Origin: VBAS01 sp035318985
GTDB taxonomy: Bacteria; Bacteroidota; Bacteroidia; Chitinophagales; Chitinophagaceae
Length of the DNA: 64,000 nt
Assembly: GCA_035318985.1 (NCBI GenBank)
Contig: DATHDP010000098.1
Span: 1 to 64,000, forward strand
Reading direction: 5' to 3'
Part shown: positions 1 to 10,072 of the stretch, in pieces
Layout: each line of letters starts with the position of its first letter
How positions within the stretch are numbered: position 1 is the first letter of the stretch
Notes under the pieces: model-generated
Told to the model about the DNA's origin: nothing
The model's database searches: none
Seen by the model: the letters and a program-made list of their open reading frames with translations, nothing else
Made by a program: the position numbers and the translations under genes

Positions 1-351
1 TTCATTTGCTTTGTTTTCACTCAATGCAAAAGACGCTAACAGGCTTTGCAATGCTTCCGCATACCGGCCCATGTTTAGTTCCTGGTAAGCTTTGCGGCTG
101 AGGATATGTGATTCGTTCAGTTTTTTATTATTTCTCCGGCTGATCTGTAAACATTGATCAGCATAAAAAAAAGCACTGTCCCGGTTCACTTCTTCATAAT
201 AATCATAAAGTTTGTTACCGGCTTCATACAGGATAGAATCATTGTTTGCGCCTGCAAAAAATATTCTTCGCAGGCTGTCTCGTAACATGTCCTGTCCATT
301 GGAAAGAACAGGGAACAATAAAAGCAAAATTATTTTTGAAAAGATCCTCAT
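1..351 (-). CDS. TPR protein, probably a sensor kinase (5' part only)
   Basis: The gene runs off the left edge, so only the first 117 residues are seen. The start codon at 351-349 overlaps the stop of the upstream 3239-aa kinase in an ATGA junction, which points to translational coupling. The protein begins MRIFSKIILLLLFPVLSNGQ, a clear signal peptide. The rest aligns by eye with the N-terminus of the 683-aa TPR kinase at 10073-12124: both share a DSL start, NxDSAFxY(A/S), a KLxExxxLxxKAYxxLNMGxY stretch and a Lx(S/T)(I/L)L segment. It is therefore a paralogue, and a membrane-anchored TPR histidine kinase is the likely full product. The kinase part lies outside the window, so that part of the call is inference. 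Confidence 0.75.
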   Translation of the reverse strand, partial: MRIFSKIILLLLFPVLSNGQDMLRDSLRRIFFAGANNDSILYEAGNKLYDYYEEVNRDSAFFYADQCLQISRRNNKKLNESHILSRKAYQELNMGRYAEALQSLLASFALSENKANE

Positions 352-3300
352 CGTGATGTTTGATTAACTGGCAATTGAATAATGAATTCCGACCCTTCTC
401 CTTCTTTTGTTTCAACCTTCAACTCACCTCCATGACCTTTTGTAACAATATCATAAGCCAAACTCAAACCCAAACCGGTACCCTGTCCTGTTGGCTTTGT
501 GGTAAAGAATGGTTGAAAAATTTTATCCAGTACTTTTTGCGGAATACCATTGCCATTATCCTTCACTTTGATCTCTATCTTATCATCCGTTTTTTTAGTA
601 AGCACTTCCACTGTCGGTTCATACCCGTTTGACTCTTGCTTTTTTCTTTCACTCACAGCATAAAAAGCGTTGTTGATCAAATTAACAAGCACTCTTCCGA
701 TGTCCTGTGAAATAATATTTATTTTTCCAATACTATCATCAAACTCCGTTTCAAATTTTGCATTGAAAGATTTGTCTTTTGCTCTTAAACCATGATATGC
801 TAATCTCAAATATTCATCGGCCAATGAATTAATATCTGTTGGCTCTTTTTTACCACTGCTGCTTCGGCTATGTTGCAACATGCTTTTCACTATCGCATCT
901 GCCCGTTTGCCATGATGATTTATTTTTTCTAAATTCTGTATCACATCATCGGCAATACCTTTTGCATCTTCGGTATTGCCAATCTCCAACTCAGTTTTCA
1001 TTTCATCCAGTAGCTCTTTACTTACTTCAGAAAAATTGTTGACAAAATTCAACGGGTTTTGAATTTCGTGTGCAATACCTGCAGTCATTTCACCCAATGA
1101 AGCCATTTTTTCTGATTGCACCAGTTGTGTTTGAGCCTGCTTCAGATCGGTCAATGTTTTTTCTACCTGTTGCTTAGCAGCCTCCAGTTTATTAAAATCT
1201 TCATAGCGGGCATACGCAGTAGAGAATGCATCAGCCACATGTTGTATCAATTCAATTTCTTCTTCTTTTAATTGATTGGTATTTCCTACATATAGCATTC
1301 CTTGTAAAAAGGGTAGAAAGTGTAAATAAAATCCGCCCTTAGGAATTGTTTTGAGATATTGTTCAGCTGAAACAAGTGCTCCCTGTTTCATCAATATCTC
1401 TGCAAATTGTTTAAACTCAGATTCGTCCCAATGATCGATATATTTTTTATTTTTCTTCCAATTGGCCACGACATGATTAAGATTTCCTGGTGTATCATAA
1501 GGCAAATGAAAAGCAGCAATGGCTTTTCCATCAGGTGTTGAAAGAAATGTATGAATAAGCTGTGGCTCTTCATCCATGATAAATACACCGCAACGAATAA
1601 ATGGAATACCCAGCACAGTCAATTCATTCCATATTAATGGTGTAATGCGATCAAGATCATTTATAGTACGCATGGATGCAATGTCTGCACGGATACGATC
1701 AAGTGCGGCTTGCTTTATTGCTTCCTTTGCGGTAGCTTCTGATTTTTGCAGTTCAATATATCTTCTGAATGTAAGATCAATAATAGAAGCAAAACGCTTT
1801 AGAATTTTTAACTCTGAATCATTATAAGGAGTATCCGACCACGCATATAAACACCCAACAGAGAACGGCAGGAAAGTTCCATATTGTTTTTCCCCTGTAT
1901 CAGGAACAGAAACAGATAAACCTGATAAGAGCAAATCATAATAAGTCTTCATTTGTTCTCCGTTCAGCTCAGGAAAATAATCTTCATTATTTTTCCAGGT
2001 ATCATAAATTTTTTCCAGAACAGGATGCCCCGATAATTGCACCCAGCCTACCAGGGAAAGACTGTCTTCTTCGTTGGATGAAGTGGCAGCATATATTTGC
2101 CCTTTACGGGATTCTTTATTTAAGAGACCAACACCACATCGAATAGGGCTAATACCCAACTTTCTCAATTCAGTAAATACTATGCTTGCCGTTGTGGAAA
2201 GATCATTACTGTTATGCATAGCCATTGCTTTACCACGAACTTTTTCCAATGCAGCTTCAATGGTTGCTTCTCTTGTCTGTGCTTCTGCTTTTTTCAAGTC
2301 CTGGTATCTGCGGAATGTAAGAGAGAAAACAGATGCAAATCTTTTCATTACTTGTTTGTCTTCTTCGGAGTGAGGTTGCAATGAATTGGTCCAAATTGCA
2401 CCTTCACCAAAAAAGTAAGATTGAACATGTACATCAGGAAAATCTTTTATCGGCTGCGACAAGTAATTTGGCGTTGCATTTAATATGTCTAAATAATCTT
2501 CTTTGTCTTTACCGGCCAGCCGATAATAATTATAATCGCCGTTATTCAACTTTGCTTTCAATAATTCCCGCCAAAGAGGATGTAAATGCATATCAAACTC
2601 ACCAATAGATCTTATTGTTTTGCCATCGGGCAGATTTGTTACGCCCCATACTTCCTGTTTATCGCCGGCTTTTATAATTGTAATGCCACCACGAAGATTT
2701 TGAATGCCTAATTTTTCCAGCTCTGTGAACATTGTTGCTGTTGCTGCACCAACATCCTCACTGCTATGCATAGCCATCGTTCTTGCACGAACTCTTTCCA
2801 GGCCCGCCTCTATCTTTGCTTCTCTTGCCTGTGCTTCGGCCTGTTGCAGGTCCTTATATCGTTTATAAGTAAGACTAATTACAGATGTAAAGCGGCGATA
2901 TATTGTTAACTCGTCATCCGTTAATTCCTTTTCCGTCCATGCATATACATCGCCTTCATTAAACATAAAATAATAACCAAATTGAACTTCATCATGGGAA
3001 TAATCCAGGTAATCGATCTGTGGCTTTAGCACCTGGTAATATTCTTTGATTTGATTACCTCTCAAAATAGCATGATATTCTTTTTTTATCAACCAGTTTT
3101 CAAAAACACCATCCAATACCGGGTGTCCTGCCATCTTTATTTTGCCGATAATTTCAATTGAATCTCCCTGGCCAGTCGTATTCATCGTAGTAAGTTCGGC
3201 CATTCGTGTGTCTTTATCCATTAAAGCCACTCCACATCTTATTGGTATTACGCTTAACGATTTTAGTTCACGATAAAAGACGCCTAGCGTTTCTGCCAGG

Positions 3301-6300
3301 TCTTTTGAGCTGTGCATAGCCATAGCTTTTGCACGAACTCTTTCTAAACTTGCTTCTATTTTTGCTTCTCTTGCATTAGCCTCCGCTTTTTGAAGATCGA
3401 GATAACGACGATAGGTTTGTCCGAATACACCTGTAAATCGTTTAAAGATCTGTGAGAATTCATCTGAAAATTCCTTTATTGAAAATGCAAATAAGCAGCC
3501 CTCATTAAAATTAAATTCGTAATGGAACATCAGGGGTGGTAGTGAAGAGATGTCATATTTTGCAGCATACGCCTGGTGGCTATTGATTGCATCAAAATAT
3601 GTTTTGAGGTCTTCATCTTTCAATTGATAAAAAAAACCGTCAGCTTTATTTTTCCAGGCTTCATAACCGCCGGTCAGAAGCGGATGCAATTTCATATCAA
3701 TATGTCCGACAATAAATTCTGCGTTTCCTGTGGCATCAGGTCTCGCCGTCCATAATTCCATTTGATAATTCTCCAGCATGATACCTACGCCACAACGCAA
3801 AGTTTGAATGTCTAACTTTCTTAATTCATCAAACATAACAGCAACGGTTTCACCAACATCTTGGCTATTATGCATAGCCATTGTTTTACTTCTTACTCTT
3901 TCTAATGAAGCTTCTATCTGTGCTTCTCTTGCCTGTGCTTCTGCTTTTTGAAGATCAAGGAAGCGGGTATAGGTTTGTTCAAATACTTTTCCCAGGCGTT
4001 TGAAAATATCATGTGCTTCCGGTACGGGTTCATATGTAATAAACATCAGGCTGACTTTTGAACCAAATACAAAATGTTCATATTGATGAGACGGGAACCG
4101 GCCTCCATCCTGCAACATTATTTGATACTGCTTTTCATCAAGCTTCGTAAGTGCCAGGTACAATTGTTTGATCTTTTCTCCTTCTACATATTGTACATCA
4201 AATTCGACCCCACTTTTTCTTGCATTACTTAGATCAGTTAATGCCTCTGCCGTATCTGTGTATACTGTATAAGGTTCAATAAAACCTCCCTGTGGACTTG
4301 TTATATAATCAACGTAAGAGTTATTGTCTTCACTCCATACATTAAACCCTGCCGTCCAGGTTTTAATACCCAATGCACTGACCTGTTCGAATAATAAACC
4401 TGCGACGTCAGTCAATTCATCACTTTTTTGCATGGCCATAGTACGGCTTCGTACTCTTTCCAGTACCGTTTCTATCTGTGCTTCCCTTGCCTGTGCTTCG
4501 GCCTTTTGAAGATCAAGAAAACGGGTATATGCCTGATCAAAAACTTTAGAAAATTTTACGAGGATCCCATTAGTCTCATCGGAAAACTTCTCACCATTAT
4601 AATTATGGATAAAGATGGAAGAATGTTTGGCGATGCCTGTCGCAACAGAATAAGCACGGCCACTTAAAATGAGTTTTTTTCTTTCTTCCGGCAAATGTTT
4701 GTTATCGGAGTACTCGAACATGTATTCGAAGTACTTATTCTTTAAGTCGTGGTCATAAATTCCTTTATGAATAGTTTCTCCTTTTTTAACATCGTTGAAA
4801 AAATCATTGGCGATCGGGTGATCAAGATATGGTAGTCGGAAATTAGTTGTATAATCCTGGCCGGGTGCCGCCAGCCAAAGATCAAAATCACGGGAACCTT
4901 CATGAAAAATATTGATATTGACAGAATCAATATTTTGTAATCCCAATGAGCGGAAATTCTCAAAAACAATCTTTACTACATCTTTCAGCTCTTCGCTTTT
5001 ATGCATAGCCAATGAACTGGAACGAACCCTCTCAAGTGCTGCCTCGATCTGTGCTTCTCGTCCCTGTGCTTCTGCTTTTTCAAGATCAAGGAAACGTATA
5101 TAAGCTTGTTCAAAAACTTTTGAGAATCGTTTTAATATTTCACCTTCCCCTTCAGTGTACAATTTGTTATTGTACCTGTTTACCTGTACTCCTGTGTTTT
5201 TTGAAAATGCAATTGCTACCGTAATTGCCGGAGCATTTAAAATGAATTGTTGTCTTTCTTCACTCAGAAATTTAAAATCTGTGCTTTTAAAAGCATACTC
5301 GAACCATTCATTTTTTTCTTCAAATGAATAGGCCGTTGTAGAAAATTCTTTTCCGCTTTCCCTGGCAGCGATCAGATCTCTTGTTAACGATAGATCCGTA
5401 TAAGGCAGATGAAATACTGCCGAACGCTTTTGAGCAGGACTTGCGATCCAATAGTCATAATCTCTCGTGCCTTCTTTGAAAATTGCAATATTGGCAGAAG
5501 CCATTTCAATATTCAGATCTTGTAATCTTTCAAAAACAGTATCCACAACTTCCTGCAACTCGTCACTTTTATGCATAGCAAGCGAACGGGATCGAACTTT
5601 TTCCAATGCAGCTTCTATTTGAGCTTCTCTTGCTTGTGCTTCCGCTTTTTTAAGATCAAGAAACCGACGATACGTAAGATTGAATACTGATGCAAAGCGT
5701 TCCAGTATTTGTATTGTTTCTGTTGATTGAGGTTCGTGAGATGTAGCCAATATCCATCCATGTGAGAAGAATGCAAGACTATGAACACGACGATCTTTTA
5801 TTTGATCATCCCTTACAACAATTCCCATTTCTTCACGGGCAAACTTTATCCATTCTTTTAAATCCTCTCCATGAAGATCGAGCACTAATGACTTTTTATG
5901 TTCTTTCCATGCCTGGTAAGTTTTTGCGATCGTAGTTCTTTCATTTAGGCGGGCACTAAAACTATGATCAAGATGGCTGCCTTGCTGATCAGTTGTCCAA
6001 AAATCAACAATACCCTTTACTTCATCTGCGATACCAATAGAAATACGATCAGGAATTCCACCAAGCTCCCTTAACTGATGAAAGAGCACTTGTGAAGTTT
6101 CGGCAAGTTCTTCACTCTTGTGCATTGCCATTGTTCTTGCACGAACTCTTTCCAATGCTAATTCGATCTGCGCTTCTCTTGTTTGTGCTTCCGCTTGTTT
6201 CAGATCGAGAAAACGAGTGTAGGTCATTTCAAAAACTTTAGCAAACCGAATTACTGTTTGCTGCTCTTCCTGTGAAAAATAATCTGTAGCAAGTATAAGG

Positions 6301-9300
6301 AGGTAGCCGTTGGAAAAATTTGCGCAATGAAAAATTATCCTCTCAGGTACCTTGGAAAAAATGTCTTTAACAACAAATGAAGGAACATGATTTGATAAAA
6401 ACTTATGATGTTCTTTATTCACTTCACCCTGGATCTCGTAAAGATGAAGTGGTTTTTTTTCTTTCCAATCTTTATACCTGTTATCAAGTACATGATCACC
6501 GGTTAACGGGAAAACGATAAAATTGGGAAGCAAAGTCCCATCCGGAAGAACGACCCAGGCTGTTTGAGTATGTTTTTCTTCATCGATAAACATATACCCA
6601 CAACTGAAAGTTTTAATATTCAGGGTTGCGAATTCACGATAAAGTATTTGTGCAGCATCGGCTAATTCACCTGGTTTCTGCATTGCCATTGTTCTTGCCC
6701 GAACTCTTTCCAATGCGACTTCAATCCTTGCTTCTTTTGCCTGTGCTTCGGCTTGCTTCAGATCATTAAAACGTGTATAGGTAAGATCAAAAACTTTTGC
6801 AAAGCGAAGCATGATGTCAAAATGCTCATCTGATAAAGGTTCAAGTGTTGCCAGCGTCAGGTTGCCGAAACTATTGAACGAGGCATTTAAATAAACCCTG
6901 TCCGGAGCTTTCATACCTGCTATTACAAAATCAGGCAGATGTGAAAGTTCAGTTTCGACAAATAGAAAGTCATCCCATTCTTTCTTAGTATTTCCTTCTA
7001 AAGTGTAGGTCCATTTTAATTCTTTTTGATTCCATGCATTTACATATGCTAAATAAGATGGATACTCATGATAATGCACTTTTAAACCAATAGGTTGAGT
7101 TGGCGCTTCAGAATTTGCCATCCACCAAACTGAATCATTTGATTTAGGATCATAGATCATGATGAGGCAACGGGTGAGAACTATATCAAGTTTTGTTAGT
7201 TCTGTAAATACAGTTCCTATCAGCTCTCTTAATTGCTCTGAGCTTTGCATGGCCATTGCACGGCTTCTTACTCTTTCTAATGATGCTTCTATCTGTGCTT
7301 CCCTTGCCTGTGCTTCTGCTTTTTGGAGGTCAAGGAAACGAGTGTATGCCTGTTCAAAAACTTTTGCAAAGCGGACAAGAATTTTTTCCTCCTCATAAGG
7401 CTTAAGCGTTATCATGAACAAATAACCATGACTGAAATATGCAGCATGCCATTTTTGCCATGTGGGAAATGACCAATCGGGTCCCTCCTTAAAAAATGGT
7501 TTCAAACTGGGCACTGATTGCATATAATTGTAATGAGCTTTTAACTCATCACCCCCTTTCGCTATGGAAAAGAACTCCGATTTGTTTTTCCAATCTTCAT
7601 ATAATTTCTTTTGTACCGAATCTTCCGTATGCGGTATGGAGATAACGGGACGAAGCCCACTATCAGAACTCAGCCAGTACTCATCTTCATCTGCATCTTG
7701 TGTACACAAAGCGATGCCTGCATTCATGATGTCACCTCCGAAGATCCGGAGTTGCTGGAATAAAACGTCAGCCGCTGCATGTAATTCACTGCTGTGATGC
7801 ATAGCCATACTTCTGGCACGAACTCTTTCTAATGCAGCTTCTATCTGCGCTTCTTTTGCTTGTGCTTCGGCATTTTGCAGATCCTGAAAACGAGTGTAGG
7901 CCTGGCCAAATGCATTTGCAAATCTTCTTAAGATGGCTTGTTGTTCATCAGTGAAATTTTTTATATCAAACTTGCCAATAGAAAGCCAGGTGTCTTTTAA
8001 TGATATATTGGAAGTGGTATAACCTGGTTTTGCATATTGAATAGCTCTATATTCCCCCGGTACATCCTTAAAGATCGTTTTGGTAAAAAGATGATCCAGC
8101 CAGGTGTCCTTGGTTTGTTTATCCAGGGTTACTACAGTAAAATCTTTTCCGCCATTTGTAAATTCATTAATGCTTGCAGCCGAAGTAGTAAATACAGGAT
8201 GATCAAAATATGGGATAAACACCCTCGCAGAAATTGGCGAAGTCCCCGGTACCACGGCAAAATTCCAAATATCGATCCCTTCAGAAATAGTAAATCCATT
8301 TGCGCCGAAATTGACCCAGTCAATATCAAAACCAAGATGAAGGAATTGCTCACCTATTATATTAATTATATCGGCAAACTCCGATGGTTTTTGCATTGCC
8401 ATCGTTTTTGCACGAACTCTTTCTAAACTCAATTCGATCTCTGTTTCTCTTGCTTGTGCTTCGGCCTTTTGCAGATCAAGGAAACGAGTATAGGCTTGTT
8501 CAAAAACATTTGCGAAGCGTTTGAAAATCGCATTTTCTTCATCAGTAAAAGAAGTAGCATCATATCTGGCAACACTAAACCAAATATTTTTTGTTAAGAA
8601 AATCGAACGGGTAAAGCCTTTTGAATTGTATACAAATTGTTTTCGTTCTTCAGGAGTGTTTCTTGCGACTGTATTTTCAAAGAAATGATGAAAAAAAGTA
8701 TTTGCTTCTTCTTGAGAATATACATCAGTAAAAAAATCATTTCCCTTCGTTCCCTCTTCTGTTATCCGGCTAAAGATCGGATGGTCTATATAGGGAACAT
8801 GTATCAACGCCGGGTAAGTTTGTTCAGGTGTTGAAAGCCAAAGATCCCAGCTACCATCAGGATCAATTTTAGCAAAATTTGAAACATTGAATTTTACACT
8901 TAATACGGATAATTGCTCTACCACTACTTTAATGACTTCATGTAGGTCATCGCTTTTGTGCATAGCCATGGAACGGCTTCTCACTCTTTCCAATGCAGCT
9001 TCGATCTGTGCTTCTCTTGCCTGTGTTTCGGCTTTCGTTATATCCGTATATCTTTTATAAGCAAGTTCAAATACATTTCTGAAGCGTTTTAGTAATTGTA
9101 GTTTTTCTTCATTAATAGAACTAAAGGTCGAAATGCCGATATCACCTGTACCAACCGAATGGAAATAATAATAAAGTGCAGAAGTTTTATCTAACCCCGG
9201 ATCATCGGGTTGTCCGCCGCTTTTTCTGAATTTTTTCCATTCGTTCAATTCCTTTCCTTTAATAGTAATTTCTGCAAACGCCTCATCTGATCTTATCTGC

Positions 9301-10067
9301 TTTAAAAAACGTTTAATGACCGGATGAGAGTTGTAAGAAATATTTGTAATGGATCCGCCAGTAAGATCAGAATAGTCATAATCAATAAAATAATTTTCCT
9401 CGTCGTTATATGTGTGAATAATGGCGTTCCTGATATCATTAAATCCTAATAAACTAAGTTCTTTAAATAATGCTCTACAAACGTTCAATAAATCGTCAGG
9501 CTTGTACATGCCCAATGCTTGTGCCCGCACTTTTTCCAGCGATGTTTCAATTTCCAGTTCTCGGTTTTTGCTTTCTAATTCTTCAGTACGTCTTTTTACA
9601 GCATTCCGCAGCTGAATGTTCTCAGCTTTTATTTTATCAGTATTTACCTGCTCTCCTTCTTCTGTTTTTGAGTCAGGAAAAGATCCATGCTGATGGATCA
9701 CTTTCCATTTATTATTTTTCTTATGAAACAAGCTTGATATCCGGGCCGGGCCATAGAAGGTCCAATGGTCATCTATCAACAAATAAAAATCTGACTGTTC
9801 ATTGACCATAACTCCTTTTTCAACAGGCATCATTTTGATCTTCCTGTTCCGGAATTCTGCTTTACCCGTTATTTGTGCGGCAGTAGCTTTATAATATTTA
9901 ACAGCTGCTTTTTTGTTGCTGAATATTTCACCCGCAGCAGAACCAATTATATAACAGTTTTCATCCAGTATAGAAGCAAAGGTTCGCATATCACCTCTGA
10001 GATAAGCGTCCCACACCTCATAGTACACTTTCAAAATTTCTGCTTCCAGTTTTTTGGTCAGTTTCAT
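348..10067 (-). CDS. Giant soluble histidine kinase, 15 GAF-like modules
   Basis: This 3239-aa protein has no signal peptide or membrane segment and should be cytosolic. Residues 1-132 look like an NTF2/SnoaL-type domain. Residues about 140-185 form a coiled coil. Residues about 171-2955 hold 15 tandem units of about 186 aa, each opening with a helical linker of the LERVRARTMAMHKSDEL type and followed by an alpha/beta domain ending in FAKVFEQAYTRFLDLQKAEAQ-like helices. The kinase core spans about 2960-3239: phosphoacceptor His about 3000 in HEIQNPLNF, N-box NLINNAFYAV, G1 DNGNGIP, F-box PFFTTKPTGQGTGLGLSL. It is ten times the usual kinase length. It starts 5 bp after the 683-aa kinase stop. 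The GAF assignment of the modules is inference from size and predicted fold; the ligand and the partner regulator are unknown. Confidence 0.9.
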   Translation of the reverse strand: MKLTKKLEAEILKVYYEVWDAYLRGDMRTFASILDENCYIIGSAAGEIFSNKKAAVKYYKATAAQITGKAEFRNRKIKMMPVEKGVMVNEQSDFYLLIDDHWTFYGPARISSLFHKKNNKWKVIHQHGSFPDSKTEEGEQVNTDKIKAENIQLRNAVKRRTEELESKNRELEIETSLEKVRAQALGMYKPDDLLNVCRALFKELSLLGFNDIRNAIIHTYNDEENYFIDYDYSDLTGGSITNISYNSHPVIKRFLKQIRSDEAFAEITIKGKELNEWKKFRKSGGQPDDPGLDKTSALYYYFHSVGTGDIGISTFSSINEEKLQLLKRFRNVFELAYKRYTDITKAETQAREAQIEAALERVRSRSMAMHKSDDLHEVIKVVVEQLSVLSVKFNVSNFAKIDPDGSWDLWLSTPEQTYPALIHVPYIDHPIFSRITEEGTKGNDFFTDVYSQEEANTFFHHFFENTVARNTPEERKQFVYNSKGFTRSIFLTKNIWFSVARYDATSFTDEENAIFKRFANVFEQAYTRFLDLQKAEAQARETEIELSLERVRAKTMAMQKPSEFADIINIIGEQFLHLGFDIDWVNFGANGFTISEGIDIWNFAVVPGTSPISARVFIPYFDHPVFTTSAASINEFTNGGKDFTVVTLDKQTKDTWLDHLFTKTIFKDVPGEYRAIQYAKPGYTTSNISLKDTWLSIGKFDIKNFTDEQQAILRRFANAFGQAYTRFQDLQNAEAQAKEAQIEAALERVRARSMAMHHSSELHAAADVLFQQLRIFGGDIMNAGIALCTQDADEDEYWLSSDSGLRPVISIPHTEDSVQKKLYEDWKNKSEFFSIAKGGDELKAHYNYMQSVPSLKPFFKEGPDWSFPTWQKWHAAYFSHGYLFMITLKPYEEEKILVRFAKVFEQAYTRFLDLQKAEAQAREAQIEASLERVRSRAMAMQSSEQLRELIGTVFTELTKLDIVLTRCLIMIYDPKSNDSVWWMANSEAPTQPIGLKVHYHEYPSYLAYVNAWNQKELKWTYTLEGNTKKEWDDFLFVETELSHLPDFVIAGMKAPDRVYLNASFNSFGNLTLATLEPLSDEHFDIMLRFAKVFDLTYTRFNDLKQAEAQAKEARIEVALERVRARTMAMQKPGELADAAQILYREFATLNIKTFSCGYMFIDEEKHTQTAWVVLPDGTLLPNFIVFPLTGDHVLDNRYKDWKEKKPLHLYEIQGEVNKEHHKFLSNHVPSFVVKDIFSKVPERIIFHCANFSNGYLLILATDYFSQEEQQTVIRFAKVFEMTYTRFLDLKQAEAQTREAQIELALERVRARTMAMHKSEELAETSQVLFHQLRELGGIPDRISIGIADEVKGIVDFWTTDQQGSHLDHSFSARLNERTTIAKTYQAWKEHKKSLVLDLHGEDLKEWIKFAREEMGIVVRDDQIKDRRVHSLAFFSHGWILATSHEPQSTETIQILERFASVFNLTYRRFLDLKKAEAQAREAQIEAALEKVRSRSLAMHKSDELQEVVDTVFERLQDLNIEMASANIAIFKEGTRDYDYWIASPAQKRSAVFHLPYTDLSLTRDLIAARESGKEFSTTAYSFEEKNEWFEYAFKSTDFKFLSEERQQFILNAPAITVAIAFSKNTGVQVNRYNNKLYTEGEGEILKRFSKVFEQAYIRFLDLEKAEAQGREAQIEAALERVRSSSLAMHKSEELKDVVKIVFENFRSLGLQNIDSVNINIFHEGSRDFDLWLAAPGQDYTTNFRLPYLDHPIANDFFNDVKKGETIHKGIYDHDLKNKYFEYMFEYSDNKHLPEERKKLILSGRAYSVATGIAKHSSIFIHNYNGEKFSDETNGILVKFSKVFDQAYTRFLDLQKAEAQAREAQIETVLERVRSRTMAMQKSDELTDVAGLLFEQVSALGIKTWTAGFNVWSEDNNSYVDYITSPQGGFIEPYTVYTDTAEALTDLSNARKSGVEFDVQYVEGEKIKQLYLALTKLDEKQYQIMLQDGGRFPSHQYEHFVFGSKVSLMFITYEPVPEAHDIFKRLGKVFEQTYTRFLDLQKAEAQAREAQIEASLERVRSKTMAMHNSQDVGETVAVMFDELRKLDIQTLRCGVGIMLENYQMELWTARPDATGNAEFIVGHIDMKLHPLLTGGYEAWKNKADGFFYQLKDEDLKTYFDAINSHQAYAAKYDISSLPPLMFHYEFNFNEGCLFAFSIKEFSDEFSQIFKRFTGVFGQTYRRYLDLQKAEANAREAKIEASLERVRAKAMAMHSSKDLAETLGVFYRELKSLSVIPIRCGVALMDKDTRMAELTTMNTTGQGDSIEIIGKIKMAGHPVLDGVFENWLIKKEYHAILRGNQIKEYYQVLKPQIDYLDYSHDEVQFGYYFMFNEGDVYAWTEKELTDDELTIYRRFTSVISLTYKRYKDLQQAEAQAREAKIEAGLERVRARTMAMHSSEDVGAATATMFTELEKLGIQNLRGGITIIKAGDKQEVWGVTNLPDGKTIRSIGEFDMHLHPLWRELLKAKLNNGDYNYYRLAGKDKEDYLDILNATPNYLSQPIKDFPDVHVQSYFFGEGAIWTNSLQPHSEEDKQVMKRFASVFSLTFRRYQDLKKAEAQTREATIEAALEKVRGKAMAMHNSNDLSTTASIVFTELRKLGISPIRCGVGLLNKESRKGQIYAATSSNEEDSLSLVGWVQLSGHPVLEKIYDTWKNNEDYFPELNGEQMKTYYDLLLSGLSVSVPDTGEKQYGTFLPFSVGCLYAWSDTPYNDSELKILKRFASIIDLTFRRYIELQKSEATAKEAIKQAALDRIRADIASMRTINDLDRITPLIWNELTVLGIPFIRCGVFIMDEEPQLIHTFLSTPDGKAIAAFHLPYDTPGNLNHVVANWKKNKKYIDHWDESEFKQFAEILMKQGALVSAEQYLKTIPKGGFYLHFLPFLQGMLYVGNTNQLKEEEIELIQHVADAFSTAYARYEDFNKLEAAKQQVEKTLTDLKQAQTQLVQSEKMASLGEMTAGIAHEIQNPLNFVNNFSEVSKELLDEMKTELEIGNTEDAKGIADDVIQNLEKINHHGKRADAIVKSMLQHSRSSSGKKEPTDINSLADEYLRLAYHGLRAKDKSFNAKFETEFDDSIGKINIISQDIGRVLVNLINNAFYAVSERKKQESNGYEPTVEVLTKKTDDKIEIKVKDNGNGIPQKVLDKIFQPFFTTKPTGQGTGLGLSLAYDIVTKGHGGELKVETKEGEGSEFIIQLPVNQTSR
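1203..9557 (-). repeat. 15 tandem ~560-bp coding modules
   Basis: Fifteen diverged in-frame copies of about 186 codons lie in the 3239-aa kinase. At DNA level the linker is the most conserved part; on the plus strand it recurs as a block near GCATAGCCAT followed by an ACGAACTCTTTCCA-like segment. The domain cores are strongly diverged, so most copies are old, although some resemble modules in the neighbouring kinase genes. Confidence 0.85.
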
Positions 10068-10072
10068 TTTTA

